Below, piece after piece: positions 1 to 10,329 of a stretch of DNA of 64,000 nt. Source of the stretch: Deltaproteobacteria bacterium (lineage in GTDB: Bacteria > Desulfobacterota > Binatia > UTPRO1); contig JAJCZP010000005.1 of assembly GCA_029262315.1 (NCBI GenBank), forward strand, positions 1-64,000. The letters run 5' to 3'. Position numbers and translations under genes: made by a program. How positions within the stretch are numbered: the stretch's first letter is position 1; each line of letters begins with the position of its first letter. The notes under the pieces were generated by a model. It saw only the letters and a list, made by a program, of their open reading frames with translations. It was not told the DNA's origin and made no database searches.

Positions 1-2008
1 CTGCGAGGCGTCCGAGCGCACGGACAACGGCGGCGCGCTTCATGCGCTCGTCCGAGGATTCGTCAGGCTGCGCCTCCCAGCCGAGGCGCGTGAACTCCGG
101 TGTAAAGAGGCGTTCGACGAGTGCGGCGAATCCAGGACGGACGCGGTCGTCGAGCGCGTGCGTCTGCAGCCAGCTGAGGCGACCGGAGATGGCTTCCAGC
201 ACCGCCCGATCGGTCTCGTGGTGAAAGCCGTCGAGCAAGGTCATGAACGAGGCGATGTCCGCGGCACCGGCTTTGACGAGCGCCCACTGGTTGTCGATCA
301 GGTTCAGCCGTTCCTCGGGGGCGAGCCCGTCCGCGATGGCTGGTGCCAAGCGCGCGACGGCGTCCTCGTCGAGGGCGAAGCGATAGAAGCCGGCACCGCC
401 GCCATTGGGATAGATCCACGCGGCATCGGCGATCGACGCAGTGCCGGTGACATCGTCGAGGAGGATCCGCTCCTCACGCACGCCCGTGGCGCCGCCGACT
501 TTGACGAGCAGCGGGACGGGCCAGCGCTGTGGGGGCGCCTTCGCGCCGACTTCGGCATCAGCGAAGAAGCGCCGCTGCGTCAGGGCGAGATCCACGCGTC
601 CGTCGCGGAACGTGCTGGTGAATCCGACCAGCGGATGTCCGGGCTCCCGGATCCAGGCATTGGCGATCGTCGTCACGTCGCGCCCGGACGCCGCATCCAG
701 CTCACGCCAGAAGTCATCGGCCGTCGCGTTGCTCTCGGCATAGCGCTCGAGGTAGCGGTGCACGCCCGCCTGAAAGACCTCCCCGCCGAGAAACGCCTCG
801 AGCATCCGGACGACGCCCGCGCCTTTCCAGTAGGTGATGACGTCGAAGCGCTCCGCCGCTTGGCGTGCGTTGTCGACCTGGAAGGAGATCGGATGGGTCG
901 AGACCAGCGCATCGAGCGTAAAGGGCCGGGCGAGCGTCGCGACGAAGTCGCGCCACATGCCCCACTCGGGCATGAGCTCGGCCGTGCACTTCCAGCCGAC
1001 GAACGTCGCGAAGGACTCGTTCAGCCACAAGTCGTTCCACCACGCCATCGTGACGAGGTCGCCCCACCACATGTGGGTCAGCTCGTGGGCCGCGGTGTAG
1101 AAGATGTCCTTCAGCGTGTCGGTGCTGGCCTGCGTCGCATCGGCCGCAATCGCCGTCAGCCGATACGTGATCGCTCCCGGATTCTCCATCGCGCCGGCCT
1201 CGAAGTCGGCGAGCCCGATCGCATCCACCTTTCCGTACGGGTAGGCGATCCCGGTGTAGCGGGTCAGGTACTCGAGGGAGCGCGCGTGCGCATCGTTCGC
1301 GAACGCGCCTTTCGCGGCCAGACCCTGGGGCAGCCACACTTGCACGGGCACGCCATCGGCCGTCGTGATCGTGGGCGTCGATTCGAACGGCCCGACGAGG
1401 AACGCGACCAGATAGGAGGAGATGGGAGGTGTTTCCCGGAAGCGGACCTCCTTGCGCCCGTTCCCCAGTGCCCGTTCTTCCTCGATGGCGCCGTTGGCGA
1501 TGGCCGTCGCCGCTTCGGGGACGACGAGGGTCACCTGATAGCGTGCCTTGAACTCCGGTTCGTCGAAGCAGGGGAAGGCGCGGCGGGCGTCCGCGGCCTC
1601 GAACTGCGTCGCGGCGAAGCGTGCGCCGCCCTTCACCGAGCGATACAGACCGCGCAGCTTGTCGACGATCTCCCCGGTGAATTCCATCGTGAGTGAGACC
1701 TCACCGACGGTGAGCGGCGCATCGAAGACCAACGTGACGGCTTCCGCGAGCTCGTGCGTGACCATGGTGCGCGGTGCCACCTGTTGGTCACTGCCAGCCG
1801 GAGCCAGGCGGGCACTCGTGATGTCGAGATCGATCGCGTGCAGGGTGATCTGCTCGACCGGGGCTCGGACGTCGAGGGTGATCGTCACCCAGCCCCGCTG
1901 GCGCCACTGCTCGAGGTCGAGTCCGAGGTGCAGCTCGTACCGTCGGGGCATGACGTCTTTGGAGAGACGAAAGTTGACTCCGGGGTCGGTGGGCACGGCG
2001 CTTGTCAT
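1..2008 (-). CDS. M1 family metallo-aminopeptidase (3' end truncated by window edge)
   Basis: Minus-strand reading from ATG at 2008 gives MTSAVPTDPGVNFRLSKDVMPRRYELHL..., with GAMENPGAITYR and the zinc motif HELTHMWWGDLVTM...WLNESFA. Absent from the ORF track because no stop lies inside the window. Confidence 0.93.
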   Translation of the reverse strand, partial: MTSAVPTDPGVNFRLSKDVMPRRYELHLGLDLEQWRQRGWVTITLDVRAPVEQITLHAIDLDITSARLAPAGSDQQVAPRTMVTHELAEAVTLVFDAPLTVGEVSLTMEFTGEIVDKLRGLYRSVKGGARFAATQFEAADARRAFPCFDEPEFKARYQVTLVVPEAATAIANGAIEEERALGNGRKEVRFRETPPISSYLVAFLVGPFESTPTITTADGVPVQVWLPQGLAAKGAFANDAHARSLEYLTRYTGIAYPYGKVDAIGLADFEAGAMENPGAITYRLTAIAADATQASTDTLKDIFYTAAHELTHMWWGDLVTMAWWNDLWLNESFATFVGWKCTAELMPEWGMWRDFVATLARPFTLDALVSTHPISFQVDNARQAAERFDVITYWKGAGVVRMLEAFLGGEVFQAGVHRYLERYAESNATADDFWRELDAASGRDVTTIANAWIREPGHPLVGFTSTFRDGRVDLALTQRRFFADAEVGAKAPPQRWPVPLLVKVGGATGVREERILLDDVTGTASIADAAWIYPNGGGAGFYRFALDEDAVARLAPAIADGLAPEERLNLIDNQWALVKAGAADIASFMTLLDGFHHETDRAVLEAISGRLSWLQTHALDDRVRPGFAALVERLFTPEFTRLGWEAQPDESSDERMKRAAVVRALGRLA

Positions 2009-2087
2009 GGCCTCGCACTGTGGCGGAGCGTGTGGGGCAGCGCAAGACGCGGAACGGTGCCGGATCGGCCGCCGCCCTCCCACAACC

Positions 2088-4241
2088 CTACGGTGGCGGG
2101 CAGCTGCCGTTGGCGAGGGTATCGTCGAAGACGTCGCAGTCATGGGCGAGGTCGTCCATGACGTTCAGCATGAGGCAGAAGCGGCACATGCCGCGCTCGT
2201 CGACGCAGCTCGCGAAACTGCCCGCGCCGATGCAGGCGCCGGGAAAGGCGGCGTCGAGGTCCACGCCGGCGCACTTGCTGGTTACGCGTCCCGCGAACTT
2301 GGTCGTCGCTTTCAGCACCTTGGCTTTTGCGTCGGCCAGGACGGCGTCGAAGCAGGGATCGAGCGTGGCTTGATTGACGATACTGTCGTCCTTCAGGCCG
2401 GCCTTCTTGCAGCTGAGAAACTCCTTCATCCGCGCTTGCACGACCTTGTCGTAGAATTTGACGACATCGGCCTGGCACCCGGCACCGGTCGGATCGCTGA
2501 GCGATGGGATGATCGCGGCATCGATGGCGGGGCCGAAGACGTCGTGCATGAGCGCCTGCTGCTCGTCGACGGCGGCCGTATTGACCGTCGCGCCGCCCGG
2601 ATAGCCGAGCGTCGGCGGGTCGCCGACGCAACGCTTCGTCTCCTGCTTGAGGGTATTGGCCGTGGCTTTCAGGACCTTCTCTTTGAGATCGCCGGTGACG
2701 CACGCGTCGGCATCGAGCACGATTCCGCGCCCAGCGTCTTTGACGCAGCGACTGTTCTCCTTGCCTTGTGTCTTGGCGACCTTGATCCCGGACTTGTTCA
2801 TGGCTTCGACGCACTTCACCTGGCGATTGTTCTGGATGATGGGCGGGTCGGGGAGGCACGCGGCGCCGCCGAGATCGGGAATCGTGATCGCCATGCCCTC
2901 ATTGGCGCCGACGACAACCGTGCCGCTCGGGAAGAAGGGGTAGACGCTCCAGGCGCCATTGAACTTCCGCTCGTTGCTGGTCGGGAGCGTGTCGAAATAG
3001 CCGAGCTCGCAGAGCGAGCCGAGCGCGACATCGGTCAGATCGACGAGCCGAAGGCCCGCCGTGTAGTGCGCCTGGTACAGGACGCTCCCGACGACATACT
3101 GGTTGTGGTCGATGACCGGGAGGCCGCCCGTATAGGTACTGCCGAACAGCGGCGCGTCGAGGTCGGAAACGTCGACGAGGTACGTCCGGGCGTTGTGCTT
3201 GTTGCCGAGCTCGTCGCTCTCGTCGTCGAGCAGGAACCAGACGTGATCGTCGGTGAGCCAGCCCTGATGCGTGTAGCCGCGCCCGGCGTAGTCGGTGCGG
3301 GAGAGTTGCACCGGCGCACCCTTGACCGTCACGTCGACGATGGTGAGCGAATCCTCGTTGGCGGCAAAGCAGATCTCGCTCCCGACGTGGGCGGCGTCGG
3401 GGCCGGCATAGGTGACGCACTGGACATCGTGGGTGTAGCCGTCGGCGTCGAAGCAGCCCGCGAGTACGGGCGCCGCTGGCGTGCTGATGTCGATCATGTA
3501 GAGCCCGCCGTCGCACTCGTTGGTGCCGACGGCGTACGCGAAGCCCGTCGCCTCGTTGATGGCGATGTTGTGGGCGTTGCCGAAGCCCGGGAAGTGGGTG
3601 GTCGGGGCCAGGGTGACGGGCGGAGCGCCGATGCCAAGGAGCCCCGACAGATCGAAGACCTGCATGCCGTGCCCACCGGCCTCGCTGACGATGAAGGCAT
3701 GGTCGGCATAGACCTTGATGTCGTGCCAGACGGAGTCGCCTCCCGTGGGCGGCAGATCGCCGAGGTAGACTGGAGCCGTCGGGTCGGTGACCTCGACGAA
3801 GGCCGTGCCGGTCGACCGGCCCATGATGGCGAACTCGCGGCCGCTGCCCCCGTGGCGCCAGCCCCAGATGTCGCTCCCGACACCGCCCCCGATGTCGTCG
3901 ATGCTGAACCAATACCCGAGGTCGACGTTCCGACACGGAAACGAGCCCGCAAAGCCCCCGGCGCAGACCGCCGCGGGTTCGGTGGGGATCGCGCCGCCAC
4001 CGCCGCCTCCACCATGCCGGCAGCCGGCGGATTCGCAGGAGGACCCGGCCGCGCCTACGGGCGAGGAGGGGAGGCCCAGTGCGAGGGCGCAGAGGCCCGC
4101 GAGCAGTGCCGTCCAGCGGAGGTGCGCGTGGCCGCGGGAGGCGTGCGGCGGGCGCCAGGGCGTCCCCGACGACTGCATCCCTTCAGGGACGCCACAGGTC
4201 GGCGTGTGGGGCTCCGGGTGTTCCACTCGTGTACTGCTCAT
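2088..4241 (-). CDS. Secreted choice-of-anchor-B / LVIVD-type beta-propeller protein with C-terminal Cys/Lys-rich helical domain
   Basis: 717 aa. SDIWGWRHGGSGREFAIMGRSTGTAFVEVTDPTAPVYLG... is typical of choice-of-anchor B proteins; the C-terminus is Cys/Lys-rich (CRFCLMLNVMDDLAHDCDVFDD). Confidence 0.8.
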   Translation of the reverse strand: MSSTRVEHPEPHTPTCGVPEGMQSSGTPWRPPHASRGHAHLRWTALLAGLCALALGLPSSPVGAAGSSCESAGCRHGGGGGGGAIPTEPAAVCAGGFAGSFPCRNVDLGYWFSIDDIGGGVGSDIWGWRHGGSGREFAIMGRSTGTAFVEVTDPTAPVYLGDLPPTGGDSVWHDIKVYADHAFIVSEAGGHGMQVFDLSGLLGIGAPPVTLAPTTHFPGFGNAHNIAINEATGFAYAVGTNECDGGLYMIDISTPAAPVLAGCFDADGYTHDVQCVTYAGPDAAHVGSEICFAANEDSLTIVDVTVKGAPVQLSRTDYAGRGYTHQGWLTDDHVWFLLDDESDELGNKHNARTYLVDVSDLDAPLFGSTYTGGLPVIDHNQYVVGSVLYQAHYTAGLRLVDLTDVALGSLCELGYFDTLPTSNERKFNGAWSVYPFFPSGTVVVGANEGMAITIPDLGGAACLPDPPIIQNNRQVKCVEAMNKSGIKVAKTQGKENSRCVKDAGRGIVLDADACVTGDLKEKVLKATANTLKQETKRCVGDPPTLGYPGGATVNTAAVDEQQALMHDVFGPAIDAAIIPSLSDPTGAGCQADVVKFYDKVVQARMKEFLSCKKAGLKDDSIVNQATLDPCFDAVLADAKAKVLKATTKFAGRVTSKCAGVDLDAAFPGACIGAGSFASCVDERGMCRFCLMLNVMDDLAHDCDVFDDTLANGSCPPP

Positions 4242-4262
4242 GACTCCGACCCTCCGCCAGCG

Positions 4263-6569
4263 CTAGTTCACGACCTTGTGTTTGTCCTTGAACTGCTCGG
4301 CCTCGTTCTTGTCGGCGGGGGTGTCGTAGGTGGTGCTCCAGCAGACCCCCGCGGAGTTCTTCAATTGCACGGTGACCGACGTGTCCTGGGCGAGGGGCAG
4401 CGGCGGCGGCGCGACGTTCGTGCCTTTGCCCTTCACCTGGACCTTGGCCTTGCCGTCGATGCCGGGCTTCAAGGTAATTTTCTTGATGCCACCGTTGGTC
4501 GTCAGGCTGTCGCTGTAGCGGAAGCCGTTCTTGTTGGCGGCGCCAGCGCCCTTCCAGCAGGGTTTCCCTTTGCAGAGGCCGCTGGCGGGGATCGATGCGT
4601 GCAGGATCAGGCTCGGGAGGCCCGCGCTCTCGTCGTACATGCACAGGTCGTAGCTGGTGCTGCCGTTCACGGGATCGCCGAAGTCGGCCACGGTGGTCGC
4701 GTCGCCCTTGCTGAACTTCCAGCTGAGCTGGTCGCGGGTATCGGGAACCCGGTCCTTGAGTTGGATGGAGCCGCGAAGCGCACTGCGGCAGCCAGCGGCC
4801 GGCTCCGCGCTGCCGGCACAGGCGCCCGCGCCATCGCATTCGTCGGTGATCGTGCAGGCGTTGGCATCGTCACAACTCGTGCCGATGGTGTCGAATTGGC
4901 AGGTTCCCGAGCAGCAATCGCCGTTCGCGGTGTTGCTGTCGTCGCAGTCTTCGCCCGCGGTGATGATGCCGTTGCCGCATCCCGTGACGGTGCAGTTGGA
5001 GTCACAGCCGTCGCCGTCGTCGACCGGTTCGCAGACGTTCGGAACGCCGACGAGGCAGCCGTCGTCGCAGGTCTCTGGCGCTTCGGTCGTGCCGTTGCCG
5101 CACGACGCGACCTCATCGGCGCCAATGTCGACCCGAGGGCCGTTCACACGTGTGCCTCCGTCGAGATCCGCTTCGTTCGGGTCGGGTACGAACGCCGGAT
5201 CGCCGCTGTTGATGGCGGGCGATCCCGGTGCCGTCACGTGGAGATCCCCGTTCCCGGCGTCCACGTACAGCGGATCGCCGAACAGCGAATTGGCATCCTC
5301 GCCGGAGCCGGCCTGATAGGCCGCGAAGCCTTGGTAGAACGTATTCTGCCAGGTGAATTCGGCTTGCGCCGCGCCGTCGGCGGTGAAGAACAGGTTGTAG
5401 TCGAGCGTGTTGTTGACGTTGCCGCCCTCGGAGTAGATGAGCAGGTTCTGATCGGTGCTGTAGAAGATGTTGTTGCGGATAGTGTTGTCTTCGGCGTACT
5501 GGATCCAGAGTTCGCCGAGCCCCTCGCCGAGCGTATCGTTGCCGAACAGCGAGTTGTTGAGAAACGCGCAGTCGCGCACGCGCCCCACGGATGCCTGGAA
5601 GCCGCCGAAGACGATGCCGACCTTCTCGTTGGCGTAGATGAGGTTGTTGCGGACGATGATGCCGCTCGTCACCGTGCCGGAGTTCTCGGCGCCGATCTCG
5701 AGGCCGAGATCGCTCTCGGTCGAGATGTTGTTCTCGATGATGATGTCCTTGCCGCCGTCGACGTAGATGCCGCCGCCGAAACCTCCACCGTAGTTGGCGT
5801 TGGCGCGGATCACCGTATTGCCCCGCACGAGGCCGTTCCGGGCCACCAGGGTGGGGTTGGGCTGAATGTCGGTCTCGCCGCCGATGAAGTCGATGCCGAT
5901 ACTATTGACGTCGCGGACGGTGTTGTTGGTCACCTGAAAGTCGGTGACGTTGCCGTTCAGTGTCAGCGCCTCGCTCTGCGCGGGTTCGCAGTCGTGGATC
6001 TCGTTGCCGTCGATGATGAGATCGGAGATCGCAGTGGCATCGGTGCCGTACACCGTAATGCCCATGGCATGACTGCCGCGCATGTCGTGAATCTCGTTGT
6101 CGCGGAGCTCGATGTGCGAGCCCGAGCCTAGAATGCGAATGCCCGAGCCGTCGTTCACGCCAAGATTGTTGCGCAGCACGAGCCCTTGCACGACGATATA
6201 GCTCTTGGTGTCGATCAGGATCATGTTGTCGCCGCCGACGCCGGTACCGTCGACGATGGGATCTTCGCCCGCGAACGCTTCGAGGGTGATCGGGCCAGTG
6301 CCGGCGTTGCCGCTGGTCGGGAAGGTCAGCTTCTCGAAGTAGGGCGTCGCCTTCTCGCGGACCTGTACGGTGTCGCCCGCGACGGCCACGTCGAGCGCGT
6401 CCTGAATCGCGGTGAAGTCACCGCCAGACTCCGCGACGACATAGACGGTGGCCTCGCTGACCTGCGGGAGGCCAATGAGGATGGCGAGGGCTACGAGGGC
6501 TATGTGGGCGAGGTGGGCGGCGCCGGGCGCACGCCGACCTCGGGAACGCTTTGGGGCTACGGCACACAT
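4263..6569 (-). CDS. Right-handed parallel beta-helix (PbH1) surface protein with Cys-rich repeats
   Basis: 768 aa. Repeated NNI/NNL beta-helix rungs, then CGNGTTEAPETCDDG / CGNGIITAGEDCDDSN repeats (DUF4215/myxococcus-type Cys-rich motif); N-terminal signal-like segment. Confidence 0.85.
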   Translation of the reverse strand: MCAVAPKRSRGRRAPGAAHLAHIALVALAILIGLPQVSEATVYVVAESGGDFTAIQDALDVAVAGDTVQVREKATPYFEKLTFPTSGNAGTGPITLEAFAGEDPIVDGTGVGGDNMILIDTKSYIVVQGLVLRNNLGVNDGSGIRILGSGSHIELRDNEIHDMRGSHAMGITVYGTDATAISDLIIDGNEIHDCEPAQSEALTLNGNVTDFQVTNNTVRDVNSIGIDFIGGETDIQPNPTLVARNGLVRGNTVIRANANYGGGFGGGIYVDGGKDIIIENNISTESDLGLEIGAENSGTVTSGIIVRNNLIYANEKVGIVFGGFQASVGRVRDCAFLNNSLFGNDTLGEGLGELWIQYAEDNTIRNNIFYSTDQNLLIYSEGGNVNNTLDYNLFFTADGAAQAEFTWQNTFYQGFAAYQAGSGEDANSLFGDPLYVDAGNGDLHVTAPGSPAINSGDPAFVPDPNEADLDGGTRVNGPRVDIGADEVASCGNGTTEAPETCDDGCLVGVPNVCEPVDDGDGCDSNCTVTGCGNGIITAGEDCDDSNTANGDCCSGTCQFDTIGTSCDDANACTITDECDGAGACAGSAEPAAGCRSALRGSIQLKDRVPDTRDQLSWKFSKGDATTVADFGDPVNGSTSYDLCMYDESAGLPSLILHASIPASGLCKGKPCWKGAGAANKNGFRYSDSLTTNGGIKKITLKPGIDGKAKVQVKGKGTNVAPPPLPLAQDTSVTVQLKNSAGVCWSTTYDTPADKNEAEQFKDKHKVVN

Positions 6570-6668
6570 CCGCTGAGGCTACGACAGCGCTGGCGCGGAG
6601 GGCAAGCCCGGGACGGACCCGCGTACTTTACCGGGGTTCCGGCGGTCCTTCAGTAACAGGTGCTCGTG

Positions 6669-7841
6669 CTACTCGGCAGCGATGCCGAAGTATTCCATGT
6701 AGGCGGCGAAACGATCGAGCGTCTCGGTGCGGGTCAGCCCGACGTCGTCCATCGTGTGGTGGTGCGCGCCGTGCTTCTCCCGCGGTGTGCTTTGCTGCCA
6801 AGCTTGGAGCGCGGTCTCGCCATCGGCCGAGAGCGGCTGACCGAAGTGGCTGTAGATCCGCTTCACGGCGCCCACCGGGTCCGCTCGGAAGTCGCGGAAG
6901 TGCAGATCGAAGCACTGGTCCGGGGGGAGCGAGCTCCGGACCTCGAGGGCCTTCTCGGTCGCGGCCGCCCAGATCTCGAGCTGCTCGTGGGCGATTGCCG
7001 TGCGGTCGGTCTCGCCCTCGAAGATGCCGCGGAAACCCGCGACCAGGCTGATGTACGACGACATTACCTGGCTCGGATCGCGGTGCGTCCAGACGATGCA
7101 CGCGTCCGGGTACTCGTCGAGGAGGGCGCGCATGTTTTTCATGTGGACGGGATACTTCAGCACCCAGCGTCGCTCGGGTGTCGGCGAGCCGACGAGTTGC
7201 AGGAGCTTTCGATGGCGGGTGTAGGTGTCGGCGAGGTGCTTCGCCTCGTACCACTCGTTGTAGCTCGGCGCGGTGGCGTTTACCTGGAAGTAGTCGTCGG
7301 TGAAGTTCTGCGCCAGGAAGTGCCGGCATTCCTCGGCGCCCTCGGGCATCATCAGATGGATCGCCTTCAGACTGGGATCCGTCTGGTACATGGCCTCGAT
7401 CTCGGCGGCGGCGGTCTTGAAGTCCGGGTGCGACTCCCACGTCGGGCGGGGCGGTCGAGGTTGCGGCTGGCAGCCGAGCCAGTACTCGATCACCTGGATG
7501 CCGGGATCGTGTCCGACGAGATGGTGTAGCGCGGTGCTGCCCGTCCGCACCAGTCCGGTGATGATGATCGGGCGGTGGATCGGGAGCTCCAATACCTCGG
7601 GGCGCGTCTTTAACACCTGTTCGGCGCGGGCACGCTTGGCGAGGATGTCGGCCAGCCCGTGAAACGCGATGGCGCGGCCCATCGTCGTGAACTGGGCCTC
7701 GCGGTCGTACGAGTCGAGGACGACGCGGAGCCCTTCGAGGTAGGAGGGATCGCCGAAGTCGTCCGCGCCCGCTCGCTTGGCCGCCTCCTCGTGGAGTGCG
7801 GACTCCGAGGCGACAAACGAGGCGGAGGCGTCTAGCGCCAC
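6669..7841 (-). CDS. Sulfotransferase family protein
   Basis: 390 aa. PIIITGLVRTGSTALHHLVGHDP (5'-PSB-like loop) and WVLKYPVHMKNMRALLDEYPDACIVWTHRDPSQVMSS. Confidence 0.9.
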   Translation of the reverse strand: MALDASASFVASESALHEEAAKRAGADDFGDPSYLEGLRVVLDSYDREAQFTTMGRAIAFHGLADILAKRARAEQVLKTRPEVLELPIHRPIIITGLVRTGSTALHHLVGHDPGIQVIEYWLGCQPQPRPPRPTWESHPDFKTAAAEIEAMYQTDPSLKAIHLMMPEGAEECRHFLAQNFTDDYFQVNATAPSYNEWYEAKHLADTYTRHRKLLQLVGSPTPERRWVLKYPVHMKNMRALLDEYPDACIVWTHRDPSQVMSSYISLVAGFRGIFEGETDRTAIAHEQLEIWAAATEKALEVRSSLPPDQCFDLHFRDFRADPVGAVKRIYSHFGQPLSADGETALQAWQQSTPREKHGAHHHTMDDVGLTRTETLDRFAAYMEYFGIAAE

Positions 7842-9754
7842 TACGCCGCGCGCTCGAGCACGGTATCGATCATCGCCTGAACGATGGCACCCACCTGGCC
7901 GTCCTTGGGCGTAAACACGTGACGGACGCCGAGGTCGAAGAGCGTTTGCCTATCAGCCTCGGGAATGATGCCGCCGATCACGAGGGGGACATCCGCCGCC
8001 CCTTGCTCATCGAGCAGGCGCTTGACCTCGGTCGCAATCCAGAGGTGCGCCCCCGAGAGACTCGAGATGCCGATGATGTCGACGTCCTCCTGGATCGCCG
8101 TCGAGGCGATCATCGCCGGTGTCTGCTTCAGGCCGGTGTAGATCACTTCCATGCCGGCTTCGCGGCAGGCGAAGGCCAGGAGCTTCACGGCATTCACGTG
8201 ACCGTCGAGGCCCGACTTGGCGAGCAGGATGCGCATGCGTCGCGGCGCGCGCGGAATCGCGAGTGGCGGCGCGTCGCGAATCTCGGAGCCGAGTGGGGCT
8301 TGAAAGCGCTGTCCGAGCGCGTCTTCGAGCGCGGCCGTCCACTCGCCGGTCGTGCCTCCGGCTTGTGCCAGTTGAATCGACGCCGGCATGACGTTTTCGC
8401 CGGCCGCGGCGGCGCGCTTCAGGGTACGGAGTGCTCGAGCGACCGCCGTCGTATCGCGATCAGCCTTCCAACTCGCGACCGCCGCGATCCGCTCGGCGAT
8501 CTTCTCAGCCGTGACCGCGTCTTCGGCGCGGGCAGAGCCGCCGCCTTCGAACGCGCCGATCTCCCCGGTGAACGCATTCACGCCGACGACGATCTTCTCC
8601 TTGCTTTCGATCTTCTGGCGCCAGCCGACGAGCGCCTGGGTGAGTCGCGTGGCGATCCAGGCGATCGAATCGGCGTAGCCGAGCCGCTCCATGTCGGCGA
8701 TGACGCCGCGCGCCTCGTCCTTGAGCTCACCCGTCACCTTCTCGATGACCTTCGAGCCTTCGAAGATATCGGGATAGTCGGCGATCCCCGACTCGTACAT
8801 CAACACCTGCTGCGTTCGGAGCGCCAGAATCTGCTCGGCAGGATCGGGGAGTCCGAGGGCCTCGCGGAATCCCGGGAGTTGCAGCGCCCCGACGCGTGCC
8901 GACGCCGAGAGCGTCACCGGCAGGGCCTGGTAGGCGATCCGGATGATGTTCACCTCGGGCTGTTGCTCGGTGAGCGTCAGCGAGCGCACCTGGCACCCGG
9001 CGCGCCACTTCGTGGTGACGCCGTAGCGCTCTTGGCACAGCTCGGTCCAGAGCTGGCTGTACGCCCGGACCTTGCTGATCTCCGGGACCAGCTCGATGCC
9101 GGAGTTGATGAAGAAGCTGATGCGCTCGACGACGCTCGCGAACTGCTCGCTCGAGAGTTGCGGCTTGATCGCCTCGAGAATCAGGATGGCGTTGCCGATC
9201 GCGTACCCGACTTCCTCTCCCGGCGAGCAGCCCGACTCCATGAAGTGGTAGCCGCAGCTGTTCATCGGGTTCCAGTTGGGCGTTTCCTTGGCCGCGAAGG
9301 TGATGAGGTCGGTGGTGAGGCGCAGTGAGACTTTCGGGTCGAAGATCGACGTGCCGCGCGCGACGAACTCTTTCAGTAGATCGTTTTGCGTCGTGCCCCG
9401 GAGCGTAGTGCGATCGACGCCACGCTTGTCGGCGACCGCCACATACAGCGCGAACAGCCAGGGGGCCGTCGCGTTGATGGTCATCGACGTATTGATGCTG
9501 CCCTGATCGATCTCTTCGAAGAGGGTGTCCATGTCCCCGAGGTGAGAAATCGACACGCCCGTGCCGCCGATCTCGCCAGCGGCCATTTCATCGTCGGCGT
9601 CGTAGCCATTCTGCGTCGGCAGGTCGAAGGCAACCGACAAGCCGCGCTGCCCCTGCGCAAGGTTCTCGCGATACCGGCGGTTCGACTGCTCCGCGTCACC
9701 GAAGCCAGCGTAAGTTCTTATAATCCAGGGTGTTCGGGCAGCTTTCTTGGCCAT
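7841..9754 (-). CDS. Methylmalonyl-CoA mutase family protein: catalytic domain fused to B12-binding domain
   Basis: 637 aa. TPWIIRTYAGFGDAEQSNRRYRENLAQGQRGLSVAFDLPTQNGYDAD; C-terminal KSGLDGHVNAVKLLAFACREAGMEVIYTGLKQTP B12-binding domain. Confidence 0.93.
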   Translation of the reverse strand: MAKKAARTPWIIRTYAGFGDAEQSNRRYRENLAQGQRGLSVAFDLPTQNGYDADDEMAAGEIGGTGVSISHLGDMDTLFEEIDQGSINTSMTINATAPWLFALYVAVADKRGVDRTTLRGTTQNDLLKEFVARGTSIFDPKVSLRLTTDLITFAAKETPNWNPMNSCGYHFMESGCSPGEEVGYAIGNAILILEAIKPQLSSEQFASVVERISFFINSGIELVPEISKVRAYSQLWTELCQERYGVTTKWRAGCQVRSLTLTEQQPEVNIIRIAYQALPVTLSASARVGALQLPGFREALGLPDPAEQILALRTQQVLMYESGIADYPDIFEGSKVIEKVTGELKDEARGVIADMERLGYADSIAWIATRLTQALVGWRQKIESKEKIVVGVNAFTGEIGAFEGGGSARAEDAVTAEKIAERIAAVASWKADRDTTAVARALRTLKRAAAAGENVMPASIQLAQAGGTTGEWTAALEDALGQRFQAPLGSEIRDAPPLAIPRAPRRMRILLAKSGLDGHVNAVKLLAFACREAGMEVIYTGLKQTPAMIASTAIQEDVDIIGISSLSGAHLWIATEVKRLLDEQGAADVPLVIGGIIPEADRQTLFDLGVRHVFTPKDGQVGAIVQAMIDTVLERAA

Positions 9755-9906
9755 GGCAACGCTCCTCGGGCGGGGATCCGCCGATTCTTGCGTGCCCGGT
9801 GCCGGGAGGCAAGCCGTCGATTCTTGGGGCTATTGGCGGGGGATAGTGTGGGCCTCTAGCGATCGCGATGTCGCAGCGAGGGGACGTCACCAGCGCTAGC
9901 GGCGAG

Positions 9907-10026
9907 CGGGGCGAGCCACGACGTTCGTGGCCCGCCCCGCCGCCTGTTGTCGGACTCGGAGTTCGCGCCGGCTCCCCTCAAACACGACGCGAACTCCATT
10001 GAGTCCTCCCATTCTCAAGAGCCGGC
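9907..10026. other. Cluster of strong inverted repeats; candidate structured RNA or terminator region upstream of the mutase gene
   Basis: 9907-9913 CGGGGCG pairs with 9933-9939, and CCACG (9916-9920) with CGTGG (9926-9930). GGAGTTCGCG (9958-9967) pairs perfectly with CGCGAACTCC (9988-9997). GCCGGCTC (9967-9974) is complementary to GAGCCGGC (10019-10026). Confidence 0.35.
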
Positions 10027-10329
10027 AAACCGCCTGTGCCTGGCAGCGGCGACCGGGACGTGATGGAGAGTTAACGATTGCAAAGCGCATACCAGCGTAG
10101 GGCGCGAAGATGGGCGGGGATTCGAGGTCTCGATACCGCACGTGCATCATCACTCGCGACGTTGCACGGCGGCCTTCCGATCTCGACCTATCGTAGGGAA
10201 ATTTTTCGGTCGGGGTAGGGATTTGCGGCAACGCCCTCGAGCCTTTGACCCGCGGTGTTCGAAGCCAGTAGTCATGCGGGAGAGTCGGGTCGTGTCGAGC
10301 CGGCCTCAGGGAAACGCAAGGAGGAACGC

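Noticed and set aside
158-1696. 512-aa plus-strand ORF
   Set aside because: Antisense to the M1 aminopeptidase, which has intact catalytic motifs.
1548-6131. 1527-aa plus-strand ORF, the second longest in the window
   Set aside because: It lies antisense to three well-supported genes (M1 peptidase, beta-propeller and beta-helix proteins). Its composition is a typical GC-rich shadow frame with no recognisable domain.
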